This document shows, one piece after another, positions 29,864-38,499 of a stretch of 41,078 nt of DNA. The DNA lies in the NCBI RefSeq assembly GCF_002896875.1, contig NZ_CP023279.1, positions 1-41,078 of the forward strand. Reading direction: 5' to 3'. Numbering within the stretch: position 1 is the stretch's first letter; each line of letters opens with the position of its first letter. Origin of the DNA: Nostoc sp. CENA543. GTDB lineage: Bacteria > Cyanobacteriota > Cyanobacteriia > Cyanobacteriales > Nostocaceae. The translations under genes and the position numbers were made by a program. Below the pieces are notes generated by a model. That model ran no database searches, was not told the origin of the DNA, and worked only from the letters and a program-made list of their open reading frames with translations.

Positions 29864-31093
29864 ATGTTTGATGCGGATGTCATTATAATTGGCGGTGGAC
29901 CTGCTGGCTCGACGCTAGGCTGTCTCATTGCCAATGGGAATCACACAGCCATCATTATCGAGCGAGAAATTTACCCCCGCGAGCATGTTGGCGAACTTCT
30001 CACTCCATCAGTTAATGCTATCTTACATCGTATTGGACTACTCTCCAAAGTTGATGCAGCGGGCTTTGTTCGCCGTGAGGGAATTGGATGGACAACACCA
30101 CGCACCTCAGAAACAAAAATCTTGACGATTCCAGTGGCGGAATATCCAGCACCACGAGCACTTCGTTGCTATGGCTTTAATGTTGAAAGACATATCTTTG
30201 ACACAATGCTACTCCAACATGCACGTGAACGAGGAGTTCAGATTTTAGATAGAACAACAGTCCTCCGAGTGGTTTTTGAGAACGGGCGTGCTATTGGCGT
30301 TGAAGTCCAGCAGTTAGATGGTACTATTCGAGTTTTAACAGGCAGATTAATCGTTGATGCATCAGGTCAACGGTGTTTACTTAGCACTCAATTAAAGCTA
30401 GTAGAACGTGATCCTCTACGACGACAGTGTGCCATGTATGCATGGTTTCGTAATGTGGAGCCAAATCATACGAGTAAGAACACATATGCCTTCTTTCACA
30501 TATTAAATCATTACCGAGCTTGGAGCTGGCAAATCCCATTACGTGATGAAGTTTACTCCATAGGTCTTGTTGCTGCATGTAATAGTTTCCCAAAAATAAA
30601 CACGAGTAAAGATGATTTCTTCAAATATTTCATTCGACAGAATTATATTTTTACGCATATGATGGCAAACGCGCAGCGAATTTGTCCATGGCATGTAGTA
30701 AGTAATTATAGCTACCGAATCCATCAGCTGTACGGTAGAGGATGGATGCTTATTGGTGATGCGTCAGGATTTATTGATCCTGTCTTTTCATCAGGAGTAG
30801 ATATTGCAATGCATTCATCTGTATTCGCCTATGAAGCCCTCCTACCATTACTTTTGCTTGGTCATTGGAGCGATACAGACGAAGAATTCGCTTTATCGAA
30901 ATATGAAAGGCGTCTGCGGCAAGGTACAGATGTGTGGGCCAATGCTGTTGACCTCTTCTATAAGTCACCGCATAGCTTACGAAAGATTCTTCGGTACCAA
31001 CCATCTATTTCACGAATCTGTCGATTTTTACAAGGAAATCCCTATGAAGTTCAAAATCAACTGATTGTTCAACATCTTGTTGCTCAGGTGTAG
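29864..31093 (+). CDS. FAD-dependent halogenase-like monooxygenase
   Basis: 409 aa with good AGAAGGTAGG ribosome-binding sequence. The N-terminal Rossmann FAD site is 'VIIIGGGPAGSTLGCLIANG' (GxGxxG). The halogenase hallmark WxWxIP is present as WSWQIP (about residue 223), and 'LIGDASGFIDPVFSSGVDIA' is the second FAD motif. It would use reduced flavin and O2 to halogenate an activated substrate; related CmlS-like enzymes act on carrier-bound or aliphatic groups, but the substrate is unknown. No carrier-protein, NRPS or flavin reductase gene is present. The stop codon lies inside the end of a mobile element (31089), so the native C-terminus may be lost. Confidence 0.82.
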   Translation: MFDADVIIIGGGPAGSTLGCLIANGNHTAIIIEREIYPREHVGELLTPSVNAILHRIGLLSKVDAAGFVRREGIGWTTPRTSETKILTIPVAEYPAPRALRCYGFNVERHIFDTMLLQHARERGVQILDRTTVLRVVFENGRAIGVEVQQLDGTIRVLTGRLIVDASGQRCLLSTQLKLVERDPLRRQCAMYAWFRNVEPNHTSKNTYAFFHILNHYRAWSWQIPLRDEVYSIGLVAACNSFPKINTSKDDFFKYFIRQNYIFTHMMANAQRICPWHVVSNYSYRIHQLYGRGWMLIGDASGFIDPVFSSGVDIAMHSSVFAYEALLPLLLLGHWSDTDEEFALSKYERRLRQGTDVWANAVDLFYKSPHSLRKILRYQPSISRICRFLQGNPYEVQNQLIVQHLVAQV

Positions 31094-31262
31094 AGCGACA
31101 AATTATGTGACCGTAGCGACAGATTAAAAGCCAAGTTTTTCACGCCAGCAAGCTTTACTGAAAGGGCATCAATTTTTAGGGTTGAAGCCATGAAGTTGTA
31201 AAAAGTGCTTGAACAGGCGATGCAGAAGGATTTAGATTGGGGACAAAGAATCTGTCGCTCTA
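31089..31262. mobile_element. 174-bp CAST-like mini-element (copy beta)
   Basis: Terminal pair TAGAGCGACA (31091-31100) and TGTCGCTCTA (31253-31262), with the full start TGTAGAGCGACAAATTATG. It is the inverted partner of 27254-27421. It supplies the halogenase stop codon and is followed, after 2 bp, by a different transposon end. Confidence 0.65.
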
Positions 31263-31264
31263 GT

Positions 31265-31712
31265 TGTAGCGACCTGCAATACTAATCGCTCAAACCTGCA
31301 ATCAAGACATTTACAAACCAGGATTATCTGCAACTATAATTGTGCTTCAGCCAGGATTATTTGCAACTGAGCCAGGATTAAATGCAATCAACCTGCAATC
31401 ATCGGTTTGAGCCAGGATTAAATGCAACTATAAAAGTAAAAAAAACGAAGGTTTTCTTAACTGCTTCACTGATAAGCCTTAGAGAACATTAACCCGTTGG
31501 TTTTCTAGTAAGAAAACTCGGTAAAGAATTCTTAGTTTATTTATTAAATTCTGAAATGAGTTTTTTTACAAACCCTTGTCAATGCTGAAAACTCAGCCCT
31601 AGTAAGCTGTTGAGCTTATTTGCAAATAATCCTGGCTCAAACCGATGATTGCAGGTTGGTTGCATTTAATCCTGGCTCAAATGAAATTATAGTTGCAAAT
31701 AATCTATTGTTC
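31265..31712. mobile_element. Relic of a second TGTAGCGA-type transposon
   Basis: It starts TGTAGCGACCTGCAAT. AGCCAGGATTA(A/T)TTGCAAC-type repeats lie at 31325-31432 and return inverted at 31620-31700 (GCAAATAATCCTGGCTCAAA). The layout copies the ends of the intact transposon at 32763 (AAACCACATTAACTGCAAAT repeats) with different wording. The inner 180 bp is non-coding and the right terminus is missing. Confidence 0.6.
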
Positions 31713-32762
31713 TAATTACAAGCTTCTTTAATTTTGCAAGCATTGTTTAGACTTCCTTAATTACTCTTTGAACAGAACAAGTTTCGGATACCTTGAATTT
31801 AAAAAATACTTTGTGTATTCAACATTATAATAACTTTTGAAACATGATACTCTAACCAAAGTTAGATAAAATTAAACTAATCGAAATGTGTTACTTTTTT
31901 TAAGAATGAAAGTATAAAGTAAAACATATTAATTCACAATATTTTAGAGATTGTTTCAATATTTTGGCTTATAAGATTCCTGTTTTGATGCTAAAACTTC
32001 TAATTTAGAATGTAAAACAATAAGTATATTAGTTTATATTAAATGTTTTTTTACCTATTTTATTTAGATAAAAATCAGTGTAATGTAAGCCTTTAATAAT
32101 CCCTAAGAGAGATTATTCTATCATTAATTAGATTACAATAAAAAAATCAAGTTTTGATGAGGCTTAAGTTAGATTTAAAACAAAAAACTTCTTAGATAAT
32201 TTTATTCGCCTATTGTTATATTTGGGCAATGGTTTCTTTGCCTATACGTGTGAATACGGTTGGTGCAAGAAATGAGTTAAATAAAATAACAAAGTAATTG
32301 ACTATCAAGGATTGTAAATTATTTGATTCATACATCTAATACCCAATCATAATCTAAGTATAGAAAAAGATTTTAGAGGATAATTTTGGATAACTTCAAA
32401 GATAAATAGTTTTCTCAAAGGCTAATACCTAAATACTTTTATTGACGCAATTAGCAAATAGAAAATTAATTCTGTATTAAGACAATATCAACGCAAAAAT
32501 ATGTATTCTGGCTTTTAAAATGCTTGATGTTTCTTTGTAAAGGAATGCTTTTTGACTTGCCATATAACAAATTATCAGAACTAGATAGGGCAAGAACTTT
32601 CAGACCCGGAATGCAGAAAATTACTAATAGCTCGACTCGGTACCATCCTGATGCTTAAAACGCGTTGACATTTTGTAAAGATTGTTCCTCGGCTCAGGTG
32701 GTAAGGAGTTAATTTCACACAGTGAAGTTATAGAGAAACCAGCCTAGTATCAAATGCTTAGG
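31713..32762. other. AT-rich gene-free DNA
   Basis: About 1.05 kb, very AT-rich. I see no convincing gene, tRNA or repeat array on either strand. It does not resemble the missing 3' part of the mcrB-like gene. Probably decayed DNA or a deletion scar left of the transposon. Confidence 0.5.
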
Positions 32763-33017
32763 TGTAGCGAACTGCAAACATAAACGCTTCAAACTGCAAA
32801 CAAGTCAATTTTCAAACCACATTAACTGCAAATAAGAGGGGTCTTCAAACCACAATAATTGCAAATGAAACCACATTATCTGCAAACAAACCACAATAAC
32901 TGCAAATGAAACCACATTAACTGCAAATAAGCCGTAACCCATGCTGTGATTGGGCTAGAAGATTTATCACTGCAAAAGTGTCCAATTTATACGAACTTTT
33001 ACACCGAACATATATGT
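32763..33017 (+). repeat. Left 255-bp terminal inverted repeat
   Basis: Contains repeated CTGCAAA/CCACA(T/A)TA motifs and ends inward at CACCGAACATATATGT, close to the resolvase start, so the promoter and probably a resolution site lie in or beside it. Confidence 0.85.
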
Positions 33018-33096
33018 ACGCTTTTCGTGGTTTAATTTGAACTAATACCGTTCGATTAAATCTAGAAAGCTGTTTTTACCGACAGCCAGTTTGGTC

Positions 33097-33732
33097 ATGG
33101 CCATTTACGCTTATCTGAGGGTCTCCAGCGACAAACAAGACGTACACAACCAACGACATGGCATTTTAGAATATGCCAATATCCACGCTTTAAGTCCCAT
33201 CCAGTTTGTAGAGGACACAATTTCTGGACGGGAGAAATGGTTAGAGCGAGGTGTAGGACAACTACTGAATCAAACAGCCCAAGCAAAAGATATAGTCATT
33301 TTTTCAGAAGTTAGTCGGATGGCACGCTCCACCCTACAAGTATTAGAAATGCTGGAGTGTTGCGTGCGTCGAGGAATCAACGTCCATATCGCCAAACAAG
33401 GTATGGTACTGGATGACTCAATGCAAAGCCGAATTACAGCAACGGTTTTAGGCTTGGCAGCAGAAATCGAACGGGAATTGATTGTACTCAGAACAACCGA
33501 AGCACTAGCTAAACGTAAAGCTGAAGGAAAAACTTTAGGGCGACCCAAAGGACGACAATCTGCACATTTGAAACTGGACACCAGGGAAGCAGAAATTCGC
33601 AGTTATTTAGCCAAAGGAATCAGCAAACGCTCAATTGCCAAACTGGTCGATTGTTCACCTTCCACCCTCTACGATTGGTTGTCACGCAAACATCTCCACC
33701 CACGCCACGATAAATTGGTGGAGAAATCATAG
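33097..33732 (+). CDS. Serine recombinase (resolvase, TniR-like)
   Basis: 211 aa from ATG 33097. The catalytic N-terminal domain has 'IYAYLRVSSDKQD', with the nucleophile Ser at about residue 8, 'DIVIFSEVSRMARS' and 'GLAAEIERELIVLRT'. A C-terminal helix-turn-helix follows ('GISKRSIAKLVDCSPSTLYDW'-type). It would resolve cointegrates formed during replicative transposition, acting at a res site probably next to the left inverted repeat. It is followed directly by the transposase gene (1-bp gap), so the three transposon genes form one operon. Confidence 0.9.
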   Translation: MAIYAYLRVSSDKQDVHNQRHGILEYANIHALSPIQFVEDTISGREKWLERGVGQLLNQTAQAKDIVIFSEVSRMARSTLQVLEMLECCVRRGINVHIAKQGMVLDDSMQSRITATVLGLAAEIERELIVLRTTEALAKRKAEGKTLGRPKGRQSAHLKLDTREAEIRSYLAKGISKRSIAKLVDCSPSTLYDWLSRKHLHPRHDKLVEKS

Positions 33733-33733
33733 G

Positions 33734-35383
33734 ATGCCAAAGAAACAAATACCAATTGATGCAATCGTAGACCTACGTCGCCGCTTAGACCAACTACCAC
33801 CGCGCAGTCCATCTCGTCGGGAATTAGTCCAAGAAATAGCTCAACTGTATGGCATTTCTGAAGATACAGTGTATCGAACACTACGATCCGGGAATGTAGT
33901 TCGCCCAGTACGTCGCGTTGATTGTGATGTACCGCGTGTAATTCCAAAAGGAACTCTTGAGCGATACTGCGAAATTATTGCTGCGATTAAAATACGTACA
34001 TCTAACCGCAAAGGTCGCCATTTATCTACCGTACAAGCAATTCGCTTATTGGAAGAAGATGGCATCAACACACCAGATGGTCATCTTCGCGTTCCAGTAG
34101 GTTTGCTCAAACCAACCACCGTCAATCGTTATCTCAACAAATGGGGCTACGACCGCGATACCCTTCTACGGCAACCGCCTGCTGTTCGCTTTCAGGCAGA
34201 ATATAGCAATCAATGTTGGCATTTTGACCTCAGCCCATCAGACCTCAAGCACGTTAAAGCACCAGCCTTCCTAGAACCGGGGCGGGGGCATCCCTTGTTA
34301 ATGCTTTATAGTGTTGTGGATGACCGAAGTGGTGTTGCATACCAAGAATACCACTGTGTTTACGGTGAGGATGTGGAAGCAGCACTGCGGTTTATGTTTG
34401 CTGCCATGTCACCCAAACCGGGGAGCGACTTTCCCTTTCAAGGCATTCCCCAAATGCTGTACATGGACAATGGCCCCATTGCTAAGAGCTTAGTGTTTCA
34501 AAAAGTCATGGGTTATTTGGGGATTGAAGTACGTACTCATTTACCTGCGGGCAAAGATGGGCAACGAGTGACGGCTCGTTCTAAGGGGAAAGTGGAAAGA
34601 CCCTTTCGCACGGTCAAAGAAATGCACGAAACCCTTTACCACCTGCATGAACCGGAGACGGAAGCTGAGGCGAACGCTTGGTTGATGAAGTTTTTGCTCC
34701 ATTACAATAGCCGACCCCATCGCAGCGAACCTCATTCCCGGCTGGACGATTGGCTCTTACACTTACCCAAGGCGGGAATTCGACAAATGTGTACCTGGGA
34801 ACGTTTTTGTACATTTGCACGCGAACCAGAACGTCGCAAAGTCGGCATCGATGCTCACGTTATGGTTGAGGGGGTGGCTTATGAGGTTGAGCCAGATTTG
34901 GCTGGAGAAACTGTAGTTTTGTGGTGGGGTTTATTTGACAACGAATTGTACGTAGAACACAAAGAACGGCGCTATGGACCATTTCTACCTGTAGATGGGC
35001 CAATCCCCCTACATCGCTACCGTAGTTTTAAGAAAACACGTACACAGAAACGGGCAGAGCGAATTGAATCTTTAGCTAAAGAGTTGTCTTTACCGAATTC
35101 TGTGATTGGTAAAGGCAATAACCCAGATTTCGGGAGTAATACAACCCCACTAAAGGTGCAGCCTTTTGTTGACCCTAACCCATTTCAAGAACTGACATTC
35201 AGCACGGTGATTGCAGCCAAATTAGCGATCGCTGATTATTTGGCACGCCCATTAGCAAAACTTACCCCTGAACAAATGGCTTATATTGATGCGGTTCTGG
35301 TGACTACTCTCAATAAGCAGGAGGTAATCAAACAAATTCGAGATTTCTTCCACCCCTTATCAGGTACGAGCGATGTTGAGTGA
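33734..35383 (+). CDS. DDE transposase, TnsB/TniA/IstA-like
   Basis: 549 aa from ATG 33734, next to the resolvase stop. N-terminal helix-turn-helix ('IAQLYGISEDTVYRTLRSG'), then an RNase H-like integrase core with the DDE residues in 'CWHFDLSPSD' (about 160), 'MLYMDNGPIA' (about 240) and 'KGKVERPFRTVKEMHETL' (about 280). A beta-barrel and C-terminal region follow ('VMVEGVAYEVEP'). The last residues probably contact the ATPase. It would bind the repeated sites in the 255-bp ends and join them to target DNA. Its end overlaps the ATPase gene by 11 bp. Confidence 0.9.
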   Translation: MPKKQIPIDAIVDLRRRLDQLPPRSPSRRELVQEIAQLYGISEDTVYRTLRSGNVVRPVRRVDCDVPRVIPKGTLERYCEIIAAIKIRTSNRKGRHLSTVQAIRLLEEDGINTPDGHLRVPVGLLKPTTVNRYLNKWGYDRDTLLRQPPAVRFQAEYSNQCWHFDLSPSDLKHVKAPAFLEPGRGHPLLMLYSVVDDRSGVAYQEYHCVYGEDVEAALRFMFAAMSPKPGSDFPFQGIPQMLYMDNGPIAKSLVFQKVMGYLGIEVRTHLPAGKDGQRVTARSKGKVERPFRTVKEMHETLYHLHEPETEAEANAWLMKFLLHYNSRPHRSEPHSRLDDWLLHLPKAGIRQMCTWERFCTFAREPERRKVGIDAHVMVEGVAYEVEPDLAGETVVLWWGLFDNELYVEHKERRYGPFLPVDGPIPLHRYRSFKKTRTQKRAERIESLAKELSLPNSVIGKGNNPDFGSNTTPLKVQPFVDPNPFQELTFSTVIAAKLAIADYLARPLAKLTPEQMAYIDAVLVTTLNKQEVIKQIRDFFHPLSGTSDVE

Positions 35384-36362
35384 TGTCATGACTTATTTTG
35401 GTCTGAAACGTACCTTAGACCATGTGGGGTATTTTGAGACCCAAGAGCAGACAAATCTATTCAAAGAACTGAAACCCCAAATTAGGCAAGGTCGTTTGAT
35501 TGCGATAACAGGTGTTGTTGGTTGTGGTAAAACAACGACTTTACAACGACTGCAATTGGAATTGTCCTCTGAAAAAGACATAATTATTTCTCGTTGCCTT
35601 GCAATTGACAAAGATAAGGTCAACGTCGGGGTTTTGATGAGTGCTTTGTTTTTGGATTTAAGCACAGAAAAGGATGCTAAACCACCGACTCACCCAGAAC
35701 TTAGAGAACGAAAATTATTAGCTTTGATTCAAAAATGCCGTAAGCCTATAGTGCTGTTTGTCGATGAAGCTCATGACATTCATCACAGTACGTTAGTCAA
35801 AATTAAGCGTTTAATTGAATTGGTACGCCAGAATGGTTGCACTTTATCTGTAGTGTTGCTGGGTCATCCCAAGTTGAAAAATGATCTGCGCCGACCATCT
35901 TTGGAAGAGATTGGTGCTAGAACCAATATTTTTAGTTTAGAAGGTATTAGAGGACATCAAGTTGAGTATATAAAATGGCTATTGAGTGAGTGTATTTACG
36001 ATGATTATCTACCTGAAGATTTGATTACCGATGAGGCTATTGAATTTTTGGCTCAACGACTGACGACTCCCTTGCAAATTGAACATTATTTGCAGAGGGC
36101 TTTTGAAGACGCTTATCAAGCAGCAACTAAGCCTGTCACCCGTGATATGGCTGAAGCGGTCTTGAACGTAGGACTTAACGATTTAGAACCCCGCTTAATA
36201 CGGCATGGTTACAATGCTAAAGTTCTAGCTGAGTTATTAAATATACGAGTAAGTGAAGTAAATTCTTTTATACACGCTCAGTTACCTCCAGGTCGAACCC
36301 AAGATTTGAGAGACCAGATGTTAAAAATGGGAATTCCTTTGTATGCGTCAGAGGGAAATTAA
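35373..36362 (+). CDS. Transposition AAA+ ATPase, TnsC/TniB/ExeA-like
   Basis: 329 aa. Walker A 'TGVVGCGKTTTLQ' (about 47-59), Walker B 'PIVLFVDEAHDI' (about 125-136), and an ExeA/MuB-like 'SVVLLGHPKLKNDL' sensor segment. These ATPases mark target DNA and activate the transposase. The start overlaps the transposase gene; an ATG at 35388 is the alternative start. With no TniQ-type targeting gene present, target choice may rest on this ATPase alone. Confidence 0.88.
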   Translation: MLSDVMTYFGLKRTLDHVGYFETQEQTNLFKELKPQIRQGRLIAITGVVGCGKTTTLQRLQLELSSEKDIIISRCLAIDKDKVNVGVLMSALFLDLSTEKDAKPPTHPELRERKLLALIQKCRKPIVLFVDEAHDIHHSTLVKIKRLIELVRQNGCTLSVVLLGHPKLKNDLRRPSLEEIGARTNIFSLEGIRGHQVEYIKWLLSECIYDDYLPEDLITDEAIEFLAQRLTTPLQIEHYLQRAFEDAYQAATKPVTRDMAEAVLNVGLNDLEPRLIRHGYNAKVLAELLNIRVSEVNSFIHAQLPPGRTQDLRDQMLKMGIPLYASEGN

Positions 36363-36433
36363 GTCAAAACAAGAAATACCCCATATAAAATTTTTCTGTT
36401 TTATTAGTGTTTGATTTATATCTAAATAAATAG

Positions 36434-36688
36434 ACATATATGTCCGGTGTAAAAGTTCGTATAAATTGGACACTTTTGCAGTGATAAATCTTCTAGCCCA
36501 ATCACAGCATGGGTTACGGCTTATTTGCAGTTAATGTGGTTTCATTTGCAGTTATTGTGGTTTGTTTGCAGATAATGTGGTTTCATTTGCAATTATTGTG
36601 GTTTGAAGACCCCTCTTATTTGCAGTTAATGTGGTTTGAAAATTGACTTGTTTGCAGTTTGAAGCGTTTATGTTTGCAGTTCGCTACA
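36434..36688 (-). repeat. Right 255-bp terminal inverted repeat
   Basis: Inverted near-identical copy of the left end, ending CGCTACA at 36682-36688. The truncated mcrB-like frame reads into its last 21 bp and stops there. Confidence 0.85.
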
Positions 36689-38005
36689 GCTAGGAATGCT
36701 GAACACCTCACCTGCTGCCAAAGGCATTTTTTCGTCACGATACTCCAACAGATACATCAACTCACCAAAGACGCGGGCAACATTGGCACGGTTGATTTCA
36801 TCTATAATCAGTACGCATATATTCTGACGACGACATGCCTCTTCACAAAAATTAAGAAACCGTCCATTAACCAGTGGATAATCTAGTTCTCCATCTATTC
36901 GTTGTGGGCGAATGCCTTGTATGAAGTCTTCATAAGTATAAGCAGGGTGGAACTGGACAATATCTACAAAACCATCACTGCCGCCAGTTAGATATTTAGC
37001 CAGTTTTTTGGCAATATATGTTTTACCTGTGCCTGGAGATCCGTAAAAGATTGCCTGCTTTTTACGCTCTATTGCCTTTAACCAGTTAAAAAGTGTCTCC
37101 TCTTCAATGCCAGTATCCAAAGCACATTCTTTGAGGGAATATTTTGGTTGCATTTCTATTGCTTTCACCTCAACAAGTAATTTGTTAACTTCATAGATTA
37201 TGGGAGGTCTATTACGGGCTAAATCATACTTTTTAACAGCAACTAACCAATGACAAAACATATCAAACAAGTCATCATCTCGCATAGAGGGTATACCAGT
37301 TTGACGCATATTAGGACCTAATTCTGCAATTAATGTTTTTCCGGTTGCATTAATAACTGGATAATCCGTTAGTTTCCGACTATGAGATTTGCCTGTAAAG
37401 TAATTGATAACTTTTAAGGATTTATTATTAATTAACAAAAATTCATTTGATCGAATTGCATTCAGGATAGGTGTGAGCATCCCTGTTTGGAAGCCTTTAC
37501 TATAATCTAATTTTGAAAACTCCTTACAAGCTTCTACCAATTGATTAGGGTAATTATTGCATTGACAAACGAAATTAAAAATTGCTTGACCTATTTTTGA
37601 CCAGTCTTTTGATTTTGTCCAACCTGCATTTTCAAACCATTCCTTAATATCGTTGGTGATTACTAAGGTGTTATGAACCCAAACATTTCTTTGACTGTTG
37701 TTCGCCGTTGGCGCGTAGGGGAGAAGTTGTAGCAAAACTAACTCACTTATATCTTCTCCAGACTCATAGGCAGAGACAATTGCTTGGAAATTCTCTTTCC
37801 CTTTCTGACGCTGTTCATGGTAGGACTTCTGATGACGCAGCCCATCAGGAGTATAAGGATAAGAACTGATAAATTCTTTAAATAACTTTATAAATTCGTT
37901 ATTCTTCTCTAAAATAAAAACCTGTCCGTCATTATGTAGTTTTTTTGTAATCATCTGTTCTCGCTTATACAATAGCGTGGGAGAATCCATCCTAATACTT
38001 AACAT
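36668..38005 (-). pseudogene. McrB-type AAA+ GTPase, 3' end cut by the transposon
   Basis: 445 codons, of which the last seven or so (SCSELQT) come from the transposon. About residues 1-300 are a specific N-terminal region I cannot assign. The AAA+ core has Walker A 'IFYGSPGTGKTYIAKKL' (about 335), 'VQFHPAYTYEDFIQGIRPQR' and the McrB-type Walker B 'CVLIIDEINRANVARVFGEL'. It stops at 'GEVFSIP', just before the expected 'GTMNTADRS' sensor and arginine-finger part, so the motor should be inactive. No mcrC-like nuclease gene is present. Its start overlaps the stop of the ASCH gene (TGATG), making it the third gene of the operon. Confidence 0.85.
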
Positions 38006-38481
38006 CAGTTATTTGTCATCATTGATGGATTTTCCCCACCTAAAAGCATAATTGTTTCATATTCTTTTTCATTAAGATAACGATAGCTTTGGGGTGGACG
38101 CAAGTTAGATATTTTATCTTTTAATCGATGTAATTCAATTGGTTTTTCAAATTTCTTTGCATTTATAAAATAAATTCCTACAGCAACTGATGCACCTTCA
38201 TAATATTTGTAAAATTCTTGTCGCTTGATACCTGCATGGTCTTTAACTTGTTTCCATAATTCTTTTAACTCATTTTTTGTGGCTGATTTCTCAATAACAA
38301 AATCTACTTCAAAAAAACCTATAAAAGTTTTTTTCGGAGATGATACATATACAAAAACAATATCTCCTGTTTTTACACGAGTTCGTACCCTACGTAATTC
38401 TACTTTTTTCGTTTTTTCTTCAAAAATTTTACTAGCGTACTCAGGTTTAACTGAAATTAATAATATGTGGCACAGCATCAT
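38005..38481 (-). CDS. Stand-alone ASCH-like protein
   Basis: 158 aa. 'LLISVKPEYASKIFEEKTKK' and 'VELRRVRTRVKTGDIVFVYV' are the typical opening of an ASCH domain (PUA-like fold: K-P-x-Y-A...G-K-K-x-E-L-R). 'IGFFEVDFVIEKS' follows. Such domains bind RNA or modified bases. It is 18 bp downstream of the GNAT-PIN fusion gene and overlaps the mcrB-like gene, so the three are an operon. I infer it provides recognition for the AAA+ protein, as N-terminal readers do in McrB proteins. Confidence 0.82.
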   Translation of the reverse strand: MMLCHILLISVKPEYASKIFEEKTKKVELRRVRTRVKTGDIVFVYVSSPKKTFIGFFEVDFVIEKSATKNELKELWKQVKDHAGIKRQEFYKYYEGASVAVGIYFINAKKFEKPIELHRLKDKISNLRPPQSYRYLNEKEYETIMLLGGENPSMMTNN

Positions 38482-38499
38482 ATATTTTTACATATAAAC

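Larger units (their letters stand above)
32763..36688 (+). mobile_element. 3.9-kb transposon: resolvase + TnsB-like + TnsC-like
   Basis: Bounded by TGTAGCGAACTGCAAAC and its exact complement. The inverted ends (32763-33017 and 36434-36688) are 255 bp long with one difference by eye. Each holds about seven CTGCAAA motifs, most within repeats of the type AAACCACATTAACTGCAAAT, as expected for multiple transposase-binding sites. The element encodes three co-directional genes that touch or overlap. No TniQ/TnsD, Cas or cargo gene is seen. It interrupts an mcrB-like gene on the right. The 5-bp flanks differ (TTAGG versus GCTAG). Confidence 0.85.

Noticed and set aside
27254-31262. A complete type V-K CRISPR-associated transposon
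   Set aside because: Only end-like sequences are present. I found no Cas12k, TniQ, CRISPR repeat array or tracrRNA-like region in the window.
32763-33017. A CRISPR array from the CTGCAAA repeats
   Set aside because: The same sequence appears inverted at the other end of the transposon, so these are transposase-site repeats.
32763-36688. A classical IS21 (istA/istB) element
   Set aside because: A serine recombinase gene, 255-bp ends with many repeated sites and an ExeA/TnsC-type ATPase fit a Tn7/Tn5053-like transposon better, although the transposase core alone would not separate the two.
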